From Stenotrophomonas sp. 24(2023) (lineage in GTDB: Bacteria > Pseudomonadota > Gammaproteobacteria > Xanthomonadales > Xanthomonadaceae), in contig NZ_CP133160.1 in assembly GCF_030913365.1 (NCBI RefSeq), positions 2,518,001 to 2,582,000 of the forward strand: 64,000 nucleotides of DNA. Reading direction: 5' to 3'. Of the stretch, positions 29,641-37,442 are shown in pieces; within the stretch, counting starts at the first letter, position 1, and each line of letters starts with the position of its first letter. A model generated the notes under the pieces. That model worked only from the letters and a program-made list of their open reading frames with translations, did not search any database and was not told the origin of the DNA. A program made the translations under genes and the position numbers.

Positions 29641-30186
29641 ATCCCCGCATGGCGTGGATCTACCTTGCCCGGGTAGATGCCAACCTTGGTTGGCACCAAC
29701 GCCGCCATCCACGCATGGCGTGGCTCTACCTTGCCCCGGTAGATGCCAACCTTGGTTGGCACCGACGCCCCATCCACGCATGGCGTGGCTCTACCTTGCC
29801 CCGGTAGATGCCAACCTTGGTTGGCACCAACGCCCTCATCCACGCATGGCGTGGCTCTACCTTGCCCTGGTAGATGCCAACCTTGGTTGGCACCGACGCC
29901 CCATCCCCGCATGGCGTGGCTCTACCTTGCCCTGGTCGATGCCAACCTTGGTTGGCACCAACGCCCCATCCACGCATGGCGTGGCTCTACCTTGCCCCGG
30001 TAGATGCCAACCTTGGTTGGCACCGACGCCCCATCCCCGCATGGCGTGGCTCTACCTTGCCCCGGTAGATGCCAACCTTGGTTGGCACCGACGCCCCCAT
30101 CCCCGCATGGCGTGGCTCTACCTTGCCCTGGTAGATGCCAACCTTGGTTGGCACCGATGCCCCATCCACGCATGGCGTGGATCTAC
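29641..30186. repeat. Array of eight ~65-bp GTAG-repeat dimers plus one half unit
   Basis: The whole gap between nrdR and ribD is built of one unit repeated: the palindrome ATCCACGCATGGCGTGG with CTAC, a short linker (CTTGCCCCG and variants), then GTAG with the palindrome GCCAACCTTGGTTGGC. There are nine copies of the first palindrome and eight of the second; the units are 65-66 bp. The two palindromes face each other head to head, as in paired SMAG elements. Variants among units (CTCTAC/ATCTAC, CACGC/CCCGC, CCAACG/CCGACG) are spread irregularly. It contains no gene, although open frames run through it on both strands because some units are 66 bp. Confidence 0.93.
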
Positions 30187-30209
30187 ACCGACAGCGCTAC
30201 CATGGCGGC

Positions 30210-31295
30210 ATGAGCACTCCGTTCTCCGTCCTCGACCACCTGCACATGGCCAACGCATTGCGTCTGGCCGAGCGCGCCGCTTACACCACCCGCCCCAACC
30301 CGATGGTCGGCTGCGTGATCGCCCATGGCGAACGCGTGGTCGGGCAGGGCTGGCACCAGCGCGCGGGCGGCCCGCACGCCGAAGTCTTCGCCCTGCGCGA
30401 AGCCGGCAGCGAGGCACGGGGTGCCACCGCCTACGTCACCCTGGAGCCGTGCGCGCACTATGGCCGCACGCCGCCCTGCGCACTGGCGCTGATCGAGGCG
30501 GGCGTCGCGCGCGTGGTCGCGGCCCTGCGCGATCCGTTCCCGAAGGTCGATGGCGGTGGCTTCGATCTGCTGCGCGGGGCCGGGATCGAGGTGGCCGAAG
30601 GCCTGATGGCCACGCAGGCGCGCGAGATCAACAAGGGCTTCCTGTCGCGCGTGGAGCGCAACCGCCCGTGGTTGCGGGTGAAGCTGGCCGCCAGCCTGGA
30701 CGGGCGCACCGCCATGGCCGACGGCAGTTCCAAGTGGATCACCGGCCCGGCCGCGCGCGAAGACGTGCAGCATTGGCGCGCACGCGCCGGCGCGATCCTG
30801 ACCGGGGCCGATACGGTGCTGGCCGACGATCCGGCGCTGACCGTGCGCCTGGCCGATACCGAGGTGATGCCACCGCTGCGGGTGGTGCTCGATTCGCGCC
30901 TGCGCTCGCTCGAATGCAGCCGCGTGCGCGAAGGCGGTGCGCCCACCCTGTACCTGCACGATGCTGCGGTCAGTGCGCCGGATGCGGCCGATGCCGCGTT
31001 CGCCAGCGTGCCCAGCACCGATGGCCGCCTGGACCTGGGCGCCGTGCTGGCGCTGCTGGCCGAGCGTGGCATCAACGAAGTGCATACCGAAGCCGGGGCG
31101 ACGCTGGCCGGCGCGCTGCTGCGCGGTGGCTGGGCGGACGAGCTGCTGCTGTACCAGGCGCCGACGCTGCTGGGCGATACCGGCCGCCCGCTGCTGGCCG
31201 GTCTGGGTATCGACGCCATGGACCAGCAGCGCCGCCTGCGCGTGGTCGATCAACGCCAGGTGGGTGACGATCTGCGCCTGCTGCTGCGGCCCTGA
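30210..31295 (+). CDS. ribD: Bifunctional riboflavin deaminase/reductase RibD
   Basis: RibD carries out deamination and then side-chain reduction of the pyrimidine precursor in riboflavin synthesis. The 361-residue product has an N-terminal deaminase domain with HAE (56-58) and zinc cysteines C81 and C90 in EPCAHYGRTPPC, and a C-terminal reductase domain (from about 145, VKLAASLDGRTAMADG). The ATG at 30210 gives the normal N-terminus; upstream sequence is repeat. Only 23 bp separate it from the array, leaving no room for an ordinary promoter, so it is either read through from nrdR or started inside the repeats. Confidence 0.95.
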   Translation: MSTPFSVLDHLHMANALRLAERAAYTTRPNPMVGCVIAHGERVVGQGWHQRAGGPHAEVFALREAGSEARGATAYVTLEPCAHYGRTPPCALALIEAGVARVVAALRDPFPKVDGGGFDLLRGAGIEVAEGLMATQAREINKGFLSRVERNRPWLRVKLAASLDGRTAMADGSSKWITGPAAREDVQHWRARAGAILTGADTVLADDPALTVRLADTEVMPPLRVVLDSRLRSLECSRVREGGAPTLYLHDAAVSAPDAADAAFASVPSTDGRLDLGAVLALLAERGINEVHTEAGATLAGALLRGGWADELLLYQAPTLLGDTGRPLLAGLGIDAMDQQRRLRVVDQRQVGDDLRLLLRP

Positions 31296-31304
31296 CCGCT
31301 ATCG

Positions 31305-31331
31305 CATCCGCCGGGCCCGGCCCGCTGGATG
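31305..31331. terminator. GC-rich palindrome between convergent genes
   Basis: ATCCGCCGGGCCCGGC and its surroundings form an inverted repeat between the ends of ribD and the lipoprotein gene. There is no U-run, so a bidirectional terminator is only possible. Confidence 0.3.
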
Positions 31332-31336
31332 CAGCC

Positions 31337-31687
31337 TCACAACGGGCAGCTGCCTGCCCACTGCTGTTTCCAGGCGGCATGCACATCCCGGCAGTACACG
31401 CCCAATGCCTCGCCCTGCGCGTGCATCGCCTGCAGGTGCAGGGTGCGCCGGGGCGTAGCATCGTCTTCTGCACCGTCCCCCTGCGCGGCCGGGCAGGCCG
31501 CATGGTCATCAAGGTAGGCACGGCAGGCGGCATGCTGGTTCACCTGCGCATCCAGCCGCTGGATCATCGCCGTCACCTCCGGGTTGGCCGGCAGTGGCCC
31601 GGTGGACGCAGCCTGCACGTCGCGGCTGGCCTGGCAAGCGGAAAGCCCCACCGTCACGGTGGCAGCGATGAGTAGCACGATCTTCAT
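31337..31687 (-). CDS. Putative small lipoprotein
   Basis: No family recognised. The 116-residue product starts MKIVLLIAATVTVGLSACQ, a lipoprotein signal with lipobox LSAC, so Cys18 should be acylated. The mature part has an Asn-Pro-Glu-Val helix start, a region with regular cysteines (AACRAYLDDHAACPAA, VYCRDVH, SCPL) and mixed charge. The upstream frame extension to 31804 runs through a strong terminator and is ruled out. It faces ribD tail to tail. Confidence 0.6.
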   Translation of the reverse strand: MKIVLLIAATVTVGLSACQASRDVQAASTGPLPANPEVTAMIQRLDAQVNQHAACRAYLDDHAACPAAQGDGAEDDATPRRTLHLQAMHAQGEALGVYCRDVHAAWKQQWAGSCPL

Positions 31688-31802
31688 GGTGTAGCTCACA
31701 ACGGACCGGCGCCAGCTTCCCAGTTTGCTGCGGCCACCACCATGCAAATTGTCTGAAACTGAAGGCCGGGTACGGCAGCAGGGCAGGCGCGGCGGTGGCC
31801 CC

Positions 31803-31832
31803 AAAAAAAAACGGGCCCCATGCGGGGCCCGT
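31803..31832 (-). terminator. Strong rho-independent terminator for the Ax21-family gene
   Basis: Read on the minus strand, ACGGGCCCC-GCAT-GGGGCCCGT is a perfect 9-bp stem followed by a run of nine T. It lies 30 bp past the stop of the gene at 31862-32497. Confidence 0.92.
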
Positions 31833-31861
31833 CGATCGCACGACGAGGAGCGATCGATAAA

Positions 31862-32497
31862 TCAGAAGCTGGCGCGCACGCCCAGGCTGAACTGGGTGGC
31901 CCCGTCATAGGCCTGCACTTCGCCGGTCAGGCCCCAGGTGCGGGTGAAGTTGACCTGGCCACCCAGCGTGCCCACCCATTCGCCATCCATGTCGCTGCCA
32001 TCGATGTAACCGGCCTTGATCCAGGCTTCGGTGCGCGGCGAGGGCTTGCCACGCAGGCCGACGGTGACACGACCGGCGTTGATGTGGTCCTTCAGGCGGT
32101 CAGCGTACTGGCCGTCGTAGGACAGCTTGAATTCTTCATTCAGGCGCACCCAGGCGATGTCGCTGGTGAAATCAACGCGGTCGGACATCGGCATGTGGTA
32201 GCCGATGCCCAGCTCCGGCTGCTTCAGCGTCTGCTTGATGTGGCCGCGCAGGTTGTAGAAGGTGTAGTTGTAGGACTTGGACACCGTGGTGTAGCCGCCG
32301 AACACGTTGACGTTCTCGGCCAGCGCGAAGGAGCCGCGCAGGTAACCGCCGTCCAGTTCCGGCTTGGAACCCATATCGTTGTCGAGCTTCAGGCGGGTCC
32401 AGCCACCTTCCACGTAGGTGTAGCTCAGGCCGTCGGCCGCAGCGGCTGACAGCGGAGCGGCGGCCAACAGGGCAGCGACGATCAGGATCTTGCGCAT
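31862..32497 (-). CDS. Ax21-family outer membrane beta-barrel protein
   Basis: The 211-residue product has a Sec signal (about 1-20, ending SAAAA) and a body of alternating beta strands with aromatic ends: LSYTYVEGGWTRLKL, VNVFGGYTTVSKSYNY, TEAWIKAGYIDGS, and a final FSLGVRASF with terminal Phe, all typical of an eight-stranded outer membrane barrel. The start matches the Ax21 family of Xanthomonas and Stenotrophomonas. Earlier claims that Ax21 is a quorum-sensing signal were withdrawn; outer membrane location is the safe call. AAGGAA precedes the ATG. It sits between ribD and the FMN riboswitch on the opposite strand, with its own terminator. Confidence 0.8.
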   Translation of the reverse strand: MRKILIVAALLAAAPLSAAAADGLSYTYVEGGWTRLKLDNDMGSKPELDGGYLRGSFALAENVNVFGGYTTVSKSYNYTFYNLRGHIKQTLKQPELGIGYHMPMSDRVDFTSDIAWVRLNEEFKLSYDGQYADRLKDHINAGRVTVGLRGKPSPRTEAWIKAGYIDGSDMDGEWVGTLGGQVNFTRTWGLTGEVQAYDGATQFSLGVRASF

Positions 32498-32693
32498 GGA
32501 AATTCCTTGGGTTTCAGTCCATTGGCGGCCCGCCGGAAGCGGCGGCCCGGGGCGACCTCATGTCGCCCGCGCCGAGTTTAATGAAAATTTCACAAAAGGC
32601 CAGCGCGGCGTCCCCCCGTGTTCAGGGTCTGGGCAACCCGTCACAGCGCAACAGTGTTCCGCCCGTGGGGGCAGGCACCGGCGGGCACCCTGT

Positions 32694-32699
32694 TACAAT
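32694..32699 (+). promoter_or_regulatory. Possible -10 element for the FMN-riboswitch transcript
   Basis: TACAAT lies 28 bp before the riboswitch begins. No consensus -35 is seen. The gap 32498-32946 otherwise holds the promoter of the divergent Ax21-type gene and the riboswitch. Confidence 0.4.
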
Positions 32700-32726
32700 G
32701 AACGCGCCGGTTCGCCGGTATACAAA

Positions 32727-32867
32727 CGTCTTCAGGGCGGGGTGCAATTCCCCACCGGCGGTAGGTGCGCAAGCACGAGCCCGCGAGCGCCCCGGCCCAC
32801 CGCCGGGGGTCAGCAGATCCGGTCCAATGCCGGAGCCGACGGTCATAGTCCGGATGAAAGAAGACGG
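32727..32867 (+). ncRNA. FMN riboswitch (RFN element)
   Basis: The conserved core is plain: CTTCAGGGCGGGGTG at the 5' side, CCCCACCGGCGGTA, AGCCCGCGAGCG, GGTCAGCAGATCCGGT, and CGGTCATAGTCCGGATGAA before AGAAG. These form the six-helix FMN aptamer. It lies 80 bp before the ribE start and should lower expression of ribE and the genes after it when FMN is plentiful. The sequence between aptamer and start codon holds the expression platform, including GCCACAGGGCC-TTTGC-GGCCCTG (about 32868-32889), which could act as a terminator stem or part of one. Confidence 0.96.
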
Positions 32868-32946
32868 TGCCACAGGGCCTTTGCGGCCCTGCGTGCGCCT
32901 GTTTGCCTTGCGGCGTTTTTCGCTCACTTTCCGCGGAGAACGTTAC

Positions 32947-33549
32947 TTGTTTACTGGAATCATCGAAGGCGTCGGCCGTCTGGCCGCACGCGAAGCCATC
33001 GGCGGCGATGTCCGCTTCACCTTCAACGTCGGCAGCCTGCCGTTCGACCACGTGCAGATGGGCGAGAGCATCGCCATCAACGGCGTCTGCCTGACCGTCA
33101 TCGCGTTCGACGCGGCCAGCTTCCAGGCCGATGCCTCCACCGAAACGCTGGGCCTGACCACGCTGGGCCAGCTGGCCGAAGGCGCGGTCATCAACCTGGA
33201 ACGCGCCATGCGCCCGACCGACCGCCTTGGCGGCCATCTGGTCAGCGGCCACGTCGATGGCCTGGGCCAGGTGCTGTCCATCCATGAAGATGCACGCGCC
33301 CAGCGCTGGCGCTTCGCCGCGCCGGCCGCCCTGCGCCGCTACATCGCCAAGAAGGGCTCGATCTGCGTGGATGGCGTCAGCCTGACCGTCAACGAAGTGG
33401 ATGGCGAAGGCTTTGAAGTCGCCCTCATCCCGCACACCGTGGCCAACACGGCGTTTTCCGCCACCGGCGTGGGCAGCGCGGTGAACCTGGAAATCGATCT
33501 GGTCGCCCGCTACGTGGAACGCCTGCTGGGCGAAGGAGCACGCGCATGA
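32947..33549 (+). CDS. ribE: Riboflavin synthase alpha subunit, TTG start
   Basis: This enzyme dismutates two molecules of 6,7-dimethyl-8-ribityllumazine into riboflavin. The 200-residue product has the two-fold repeat of the family: FTGIIEGVGRL and ESIAINGVCLTV in the first half, GGHLVSGHVDGLG and GSICVDGVSLTVNEV in the second. The family N-terminus MFTGIIEG requires the TTG at 32947, with GGAGAA upstream at good spacing; no ATG or GTG would give this N-terminus. It overlaps ribBA by ATGA. The symbol ribE follows Bacillus-type naming; E. coli calls it ribC. Confidence 0.95.
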   Translation: MFTGIIEGVGRLAAREAIGGDVRFTFNVGSLPFDHVQMGESIAINGVCLTVIAFDAASFQADASTETLGLTTLGQLAEGAVINLERAMRPTDRLGGHLVSGHVDGLGQVLSIHEDARAQRWRFAAPAALRRYIAKKGSICVDGVSLTVNEVDGEGFEVALIPHTVANTAFSATGVGSAVNLEIDLVARYVERLLGEGARA

Positions 33550-34646
33550 ATTTCGCCTCCATCCCCGAGATCCTCGAAGACATCCGCCAGGGCCGCATGG
33601 TCGTCATCGTCGATGACGAGGACCGCGAGAACGAAGGCGACCTGATCATGGCCGCCGAGCTGGTCAAGCCGTCGGACATCAACTTCATGGTCACCCATGG
33701 CCGCGGCCTGGTGTGCCTGCCGCTCACCCGAACCCGCGCGGCCGACCTGGGCCTGGCGCCGATGGTGCAGGCCAATACCGCCCAGTTCCAGACCAACTTC
33801 ACCGTCAGCATCGAAGCGGCTGAAGGCGTGACCACGGGTATTTCCGCCCATGACCGCGCCCACACCATCCGCACGGCGGTCAAGCCCAATGCCAAGCCGG
33901 CCGATCTGCACCAGCCGGGCCACATCTTCCCGCTGATCGCCCAGCCGGGCGGCGTGCTGACCCGCGCCGGCCACACCGAAGCCGGCGTGGACCTGGCCAT
34001 GCTGGCCGGGCTGGAACCGGCCGGCGTGCTGGTGGAAATCCTGAACCCGGACGGCAGCATGGCGCGCCGCCCGGAACTGGAAGTGTTCGCCCGCGAGCAC
34101 GGCCTGAAGATGGGCTCCATCGCCGACCTGATCGCCTACCGCCTGGCCACCGAAAAGACCGTCGAGCGTGTTGACGAGCGCGACATCGATACCGAATTCG
34201 GTCCGTTCAAGCTGGTGACCTACCGCGACCGCATCGCCCACGACCTGCATTTCGCCCTGGTGCGGGGCACCCCCGATGCCGGCACCCCCACGCTGGTGCG
34301 TGTACAGGTGGAAAACCCGCTGGCCGACCTGCTGCACTGGCGCCGCGATGACTTCGGCGTGGCCGCCACCGATGCCCTGCGCGCGATCGCTGCCGAAGGT
34401 GCCGGCGTGATGGTGGTGCTGCAGGCCCCGCGCGACGGCGAGGCCCTGCTGGCCCGCCTGCGCCAGCAGCCGGCGCCGGTGGTGCCGGGCAAGGACAAGG
34501 ACGTGAGCCAGTGGCGCCGCAACGGTGCCGGCGCGCAGATCCTGTCCGACCTGGGCCTGGGCAAGCTGCGCGTGCTGGGCACCCCGCGCCGCCAGGTCGG
34601 CCTGGCCGGGTATGGCCTGGAAGTGGTGGAAACGGTGGGCTGCTGA
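33546..34646 (+). CDS. ribB: RibBA-type protein: DHBP synthase with degenerate GTP cyclohydrolase II domain
   Basis: The N-terminal 200 residues are 3,4-dihydroxy-2-butanone-4-phosphate synthase, with DDEDRENEGDLIMAAE near residue 23, THGRGLVC, and HTEAGVDLAMLAGLEP. The C-terminal part has the outline of GTP cyclohydrolase II but not its chemistry: the three zinc cysteines of SEC...RCDCG are Asn257, Asp268 and Phe270 here (VEN, RDDFG). The protein should supply only the four-carbon unit, with a separate ribA elsewhere. This form is known in several proteobacteria. Coupled to ribE by ATGA. Confidence 0.92.
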   Translation: MNFASIPEILEDIRQGRMVVIVDDEDRENEGDLIMAAELVKPSDINFMVTHGRGLVCLPLTRTRAADLGLAPMVQANTAQFQTNFTVSIEAAEGVTTGISAHDRAHTIRTAVKPNAKPADLHQPGHIFPLIAQPGGVLTRAGHTEAGVDLAMLAGLEPAGVLVEILNPDGSMARRPELEVFAREHGLKMGSIADLIAYRLATEKTVERVDERDIDTEFGPFKLVTYRDRIAHDLHFALVRGTPDAGTPTLVRVQVENPLADLLHWRRDDFGVAATDALRAIAAEGAGVMVVLQAPRDGEALLARLRQQPAPVVPGKDKDVSQWRRNGAGAQILSDLGLGKLRVLGTPRRQVGLAGYGLEVVETVGC

Positions 34647-34673
34647 CGCCCAGGCCCCGGCGCCGGGAACCCG

Positions 34674-34760
34674 GTAGAGTCGAGCCATGCTCGGCTCTCG
34701 CGCGCAGCGCGGGTTCTCCGGCCCGGTGGCAGGAAGCGCAGCCGGGCATGGCCCGGCGCC
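34674..34760. repeat. Two REP-type palindromes before ribH
   Basis: GTAGAGTCGAGCCATGCTCGGCT (34674-34698) is a GTAG-type element; GCCGGGC-ATG-GCCCGGCGCC (about 34740-34760) is the CCGGGC family in reverse. They face each other across some 40 bp. A possible -10 (TAGAAT, 34814-34819) lies between them and ribH. Confidence 0.6.
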
Positions 34761-34848
34761 ACAGAAGGCCCCCCGTGAAAGCGCCGCCAGCCACGGCTGG
34801 GGCCCATCCACGCTAGAATTACCCCCTATTGAATCCCCCAAGCCGCAT

Positions 34849-35316
34849 ATGAGCCACTACGAAGGCGATCTTCGCACCCCCGAGTCGGCGCGCTTTGCCA
34901 TCCTGGCCAGCCGCTGGAACGCCCGCATCACCGACACGCTGGTTGCTGGTGCCCGCCAGAGCCTGGCTGGCAACGGCATTGCCGAAGCCAACATCGACGT
35001 GATCCGCGTGCCGGGTGCCTGGGAACTGCCGCTGGTGGCCGCACGCCTGGCCGCTGCCCACGAACACGCCGCCATCCTCACCCTGGGCTGCGTGATCCGG
35101 GGCGACACCCGCCACTACGAACACGTGGCCGACCGCTGCGCCGAAGGCCTGATGCGCGTGCAGCTGGATTTCGGCGTGCCGGTGCTCAACGGCGTGCTGG
35201 CGGTGGAACGCGTGGAAGATGCCGAGGCGCGTGCCGGTGGCAGCCACGGCAACAAGGGCGAAGAAGTCGCCATCGCGGCACTGGAAATGGTCAACCTGCT
35301 GGAGCAACTGCCATGA
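34849..35316 (+). CDS. ribH: 6,7-dimethyl-8-ribityllumazine synthase
   Basis: RibH condenses the pyrimidine precursor with dihydroxybutanone phosphate to give lumazine. The 155-residue product is the usual size; it keeps [46 protein letters not shown] (histidine of the active site) and [10 protein letters not shown]. The ATG at 34849 gives the family start. It follows ribBA by about 200 bp of repeats and overlaps nusB by ATGA. Confidence 0.95.
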   Translation: MSHYEGDLRTPESARFAILASRWNARITDTLVAGARQSLAGNGIAEANIDVIRVPGAWELPLVAARLAAAHEHAAILTLGCVIRGDTRHYEHVADRCAEGLMRVQLDFGVPVLNGVLAVERVEDAEARAGGSHGNKGEEVAIAALEMVNLLEQLP

Positions 35317-35792
35317 ACAAGAACACCCAAGGCAGGCCGTCCGGCAAGCCCATGCGCCGTGATGGCGTGGACCCCGTGCTGCGCTCGCGCGCGCGTCGCC
35401 GTGCCGTGCAGGCCCTGTACGCCTGGCAGATTTCCGGTGGCAACGCGCAGTCGCTCATTGCCCAGTTCGCCCATGAGCAGGCCCGCGAAATTGCCGACTT
35501 GGCCTATTTCGAAGCGCTGGTGCATGGCGTGCTGGACAACCGTCGCGACCTGGACGATGCGCTGGGCCCGTACCTGGACCGTGGCATCGAAGAAGTGGAC
35601 GCCATCGAACGCGCCGTGCTGCGCCTGGCCGCGTATGAACTGCGCTTCCGCCTGGACGTGCCGTACCGCGTGGTCATCAACGAAGCCATCGAATCGGCCA
35701 AGCGTTTCGGCTCCGAACATGGCCATACCTACGTCAACGGCGTGCTGGACCGTGCTGCCGTGGAATGGCGCAAGGTCGAATCAGGCCACTGA
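35313..35792 (+). CDS. nusB: Transcription antitermination factor NusB
   Basis: NusB binds boxA RNA with NusE (S10) and supports antitermination in rRNA operons. The 159-residue all-helical product has a basic N-terminal extension ([18 protein letters not shown]), then [28 protein letters not shown] and [16 protein letters not shown], the core of the family. It is translationally coupled to ribH. The ribH-nusB-thiL order is the common gamma-proteobacterial one. Confidence 0.95.
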   Translation: MNKNTQGRPSGKPMRRDGVDPVLRSRARRRAVQALYAWQISGGNAQSLIAQFAHEQAREIADLAYFEALVHGVLDNRRDLDDALGPYLDRGIEEVDAIERAVLRLAAYELRFRLDVPYRVVINEAIESAKRFGSEHGHTYVNGVLDRAAVEWRKVESGH

Positions 35793-35834
35793 TCCACTTC
35801 TGCCGATCTTCGGCGGGCACGGGTTCTGCTTCTG

Positions 35835-35859
35835 GTAGATGCCGACCTTGGTTGGCACC
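35835..35859 (+). repeat. Single GTAG-type REP element between nusB and thiL
   Basis: GTAG followed by ATGCCGACCTTGGTTGGCACC: one arm has CCGACC and the other GGTTGG, a form between the two stem types seen in the arrays, with one G-T pair. Confidence 0.75.
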
Positions 35860-35897
35860 GGTGCCCGGTATTGCCGCCAATCCTGCGGGAGCGCCCC

Positions 35898-36860
35898 ATG
35901 TCCCTGGCCGAATTCGCCCTCATCGACCGCATCCGCGCCCGCACCTTCGAGCGCGATGACATCGTGCTGGGCATTGGCGATGATGCCGCGCTGCTGCAGC
36001 CGCGTGCCAACGAACAGCTGGTGGTCACGGCCGATACGCTCAACAGCGGCGTGCATTTCCCCGCCGAAACCCCGGCGTTCGACATCGGCTGGAAGACCCT
36101 GGCGGTCAACCTGTCCGACCTGGCCGCGATGGGCGCGCGCCCGGTGTGGTGCACGCTGGCGCTGTCCCTGCCCGATGCCACCGAAGACTGGATCGAATCC
36201 TTCGCCGATGGCTTCTTCGCCCTGGCCGACCAGCACGACATCGCCCTGATCGGCGGCGACACCACGCGTGGCCCGCTGTCACTCTCGGTCACTGCGATGG
36301 GCCAGGTCGGTCGTGGCCAGGCACTGCGCCGCGACCGCGCACAGGTGGGCGATGACCTGTGGGTGAGTGGCACCCTGGGCGATGCCGCCGGCGCACTGAA
36401 ACTGTGGCAGCAGGGCGCGCTGGACGTGGCCACCGCCACCTTGCTGGCCGACTACGAAACCCTGCGCCTGCGCCTGCTGCGGCCCACCCCGCGCGTCACC
36501 CTCGGCCTGCGCCTGCGTGCATTTGCGCATGCGGCGGTGGATGTGTCCGACGGTCTGCTGGCTGACCTGGGCCACATCGCCACGCGCAGCGCCGTGGCCG
36601 CGCATGTCGATGCCGACCTGCTGCCGATCTCGCCCGCGCTGCGCGAACTGCTCGGCCGCGAAGGCGCACGCGACTGCGCCCTGCGCGGTGGCGACGATTA
36701 CGAGTTGTGCTTCACTGCCGCCGCCGACCAGCGCGATGCGCTGCACTATCTGGCCGAGTCGCTGGACCTGCCGCTGACCCGCATCGGCCGTATTGCCGAA
36801 GGGCAGGGCGTGCATGTGGATGGCGAAGCCGCCACGGGCGGTTACCAGCACTTCGCCTGA
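35898..36860 (+). CDS. thiL: Thiamine-monophosphate kinase
   Basis: ThiL phosphorylates thiamine monophosphate to the active diphosphate with ATP. The 320-residue product has the PurM/ThiL fold signatures: RDDIVLGIGDDAALLQ near residue 19, VTADTLNSGVHFP, WKTLAVNLSDLAAMGARP, IGGDTTRGPLSLSVTAMG and VDVSDGLLADLGHI. The ATG at 35898 follows GGGAG and gives the usual N-terminus. It lies about 100 bp after nusB, the gap holding one REP element. Confidence 0.95.
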   Translation: MSLAEFALIDRIRARTFERDDIVLGIGDDAALLQPRANEQLVVTADTLNSGVHFPAETPAFDIGWKTLAVNLSDLAAMGARPVWCTLALSLPDATEDWIESFADGFFALADQHDIALIGGDTTRGPLSLSVTAMGQVGRGQALRRDRAQVGDDLWVSGTLGDAAGALKLWQQGALDVATATLLADYETLRLRLLRPTPRVTLGLRLRAFAHAAVDVSDGLLADLGHIATRSAVAAHVDADLLPISPALRELLGREGARDCALRGGDDYELCFTAAADQRDALHYLAESLDLPLTRIGRIAEGQGVHVDGEAATGGYQHFA

Positions 36861-36884
36861 AGCACCGCGGGGCGCGCTGCCGTG

Positions 36885-36990
36885 GTAGGTGCCAACCTTG
36901 GTTGGCACGCTGTTTCTCTACAGGTAGGTGCCAACCTTGGTTGGCACGCTGTTTCATTGGGCGTGAGCGCCAACCAAGGTTGGCATCTAC
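36885..36990. repeat. Cluster of three GTAG-type REP elements after thiL
   Basis: Two direct copies (GTAGGTGCCAACCTTGGTTG, starting 36885 and 36924) and one inverted copy (GCCAACCAAGGTTGGC with ATCTAC, ending 36990). They lie between the convergent ends of thiL and the next minus-strand gene. Confidence 0.85.
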
Positions 36991-37031
36991 AAAAGCAGGG
37001 CAACGGCAGGCCGAAAGCAGAGCGGCAACGC

Positions 37032-37442
37032 CTATGCCGCCTGCAACTGCACACCCACATATTCGGCCAGCCCCCGGCAGGCCAGCAGCAGGCGTTCGCG
37101 TGCGTCATCGCCCACGTGCTGTTCCACCTCGCCATCCACGCGCACGCGTTCGGTGGCATGCAGCAGCTCCAGCAGGAAGGTCAGCCCGGCGTTGGCGCGG
37201 TCGATGCGCGCCAGCGCCAGCCGTTGCCCGGGCGTGTGGCCGTTGCCGGGCCAGGGATGGCCATCGGCGGCATCGCCCTGGCGGATGTGCTGCAGGCAGG
37301 CCAGCAGCGTGATGCTGTCCGGTGCCTGCCCGTCCTGCAGCGAAACAAAGGTGCGTTCCAGCGTGCGGGCCAGATCGTCGGGCAGGCGCGCGGTGGCCTC
37401 GCCCAGGGTGGCGAACAGATGGGGATAGGGTGATGCAGCCAT
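37032..37442 (-). CDS. Unrecognised protein, first of two identical copies
   Basis: The 136-residue product matches no family I know. It looks helical and soluble, with a DLARTLERTFVSL stretch, then PGQRLALARIDRANAG and FLLELLHATERVRVDGEVE, and a C-terminal LLLACRGLAEYVGVQL. No signal or membrane helix. AAGGA is 7 bp before the ATG; an ATG six codons upstream is less well placed. The same protein, with no residue changed, is encoded at 38375-38785. The leader carries a hairpin GCAAGGGG-CCG-CCCCTTGC (37464-37482) and a longer inverted repeat (37499-37577), both shared with the other copy. Confidence 0.6.
   Translation of the reverse strand: MAASPYPHLFATLGEATARLPDDLARTLERTFVSLQDGQAPDSITLLACLQHIRQGDAADGHPWPGNGHTPGQRLALARIDRANAGLTFLLELLHATERVRVDGEVEQHVGDDARERLLLACRGLAEYVGVQLQAA

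Noticed and set aside
29641..30186. CRISPR array or tandem-repeat protein gene
   Set aside because: No unique spacers, units of 65-66 bp that shift frame, and no ribosome site or family match for the open frames.
31862..32497. Ax21 as a quorum-sensing or immune-eliciting signal
   Set aside because: Those claims were withdrawn; the sequence shows an outer membrane barrel with a signal peptide, so only that is called.
33546..34646. Fully bifunctional RibBA
   Set aside because: The zinc cysteines of the cyclohydrolase half are absent, so only the RibB activity is supported.
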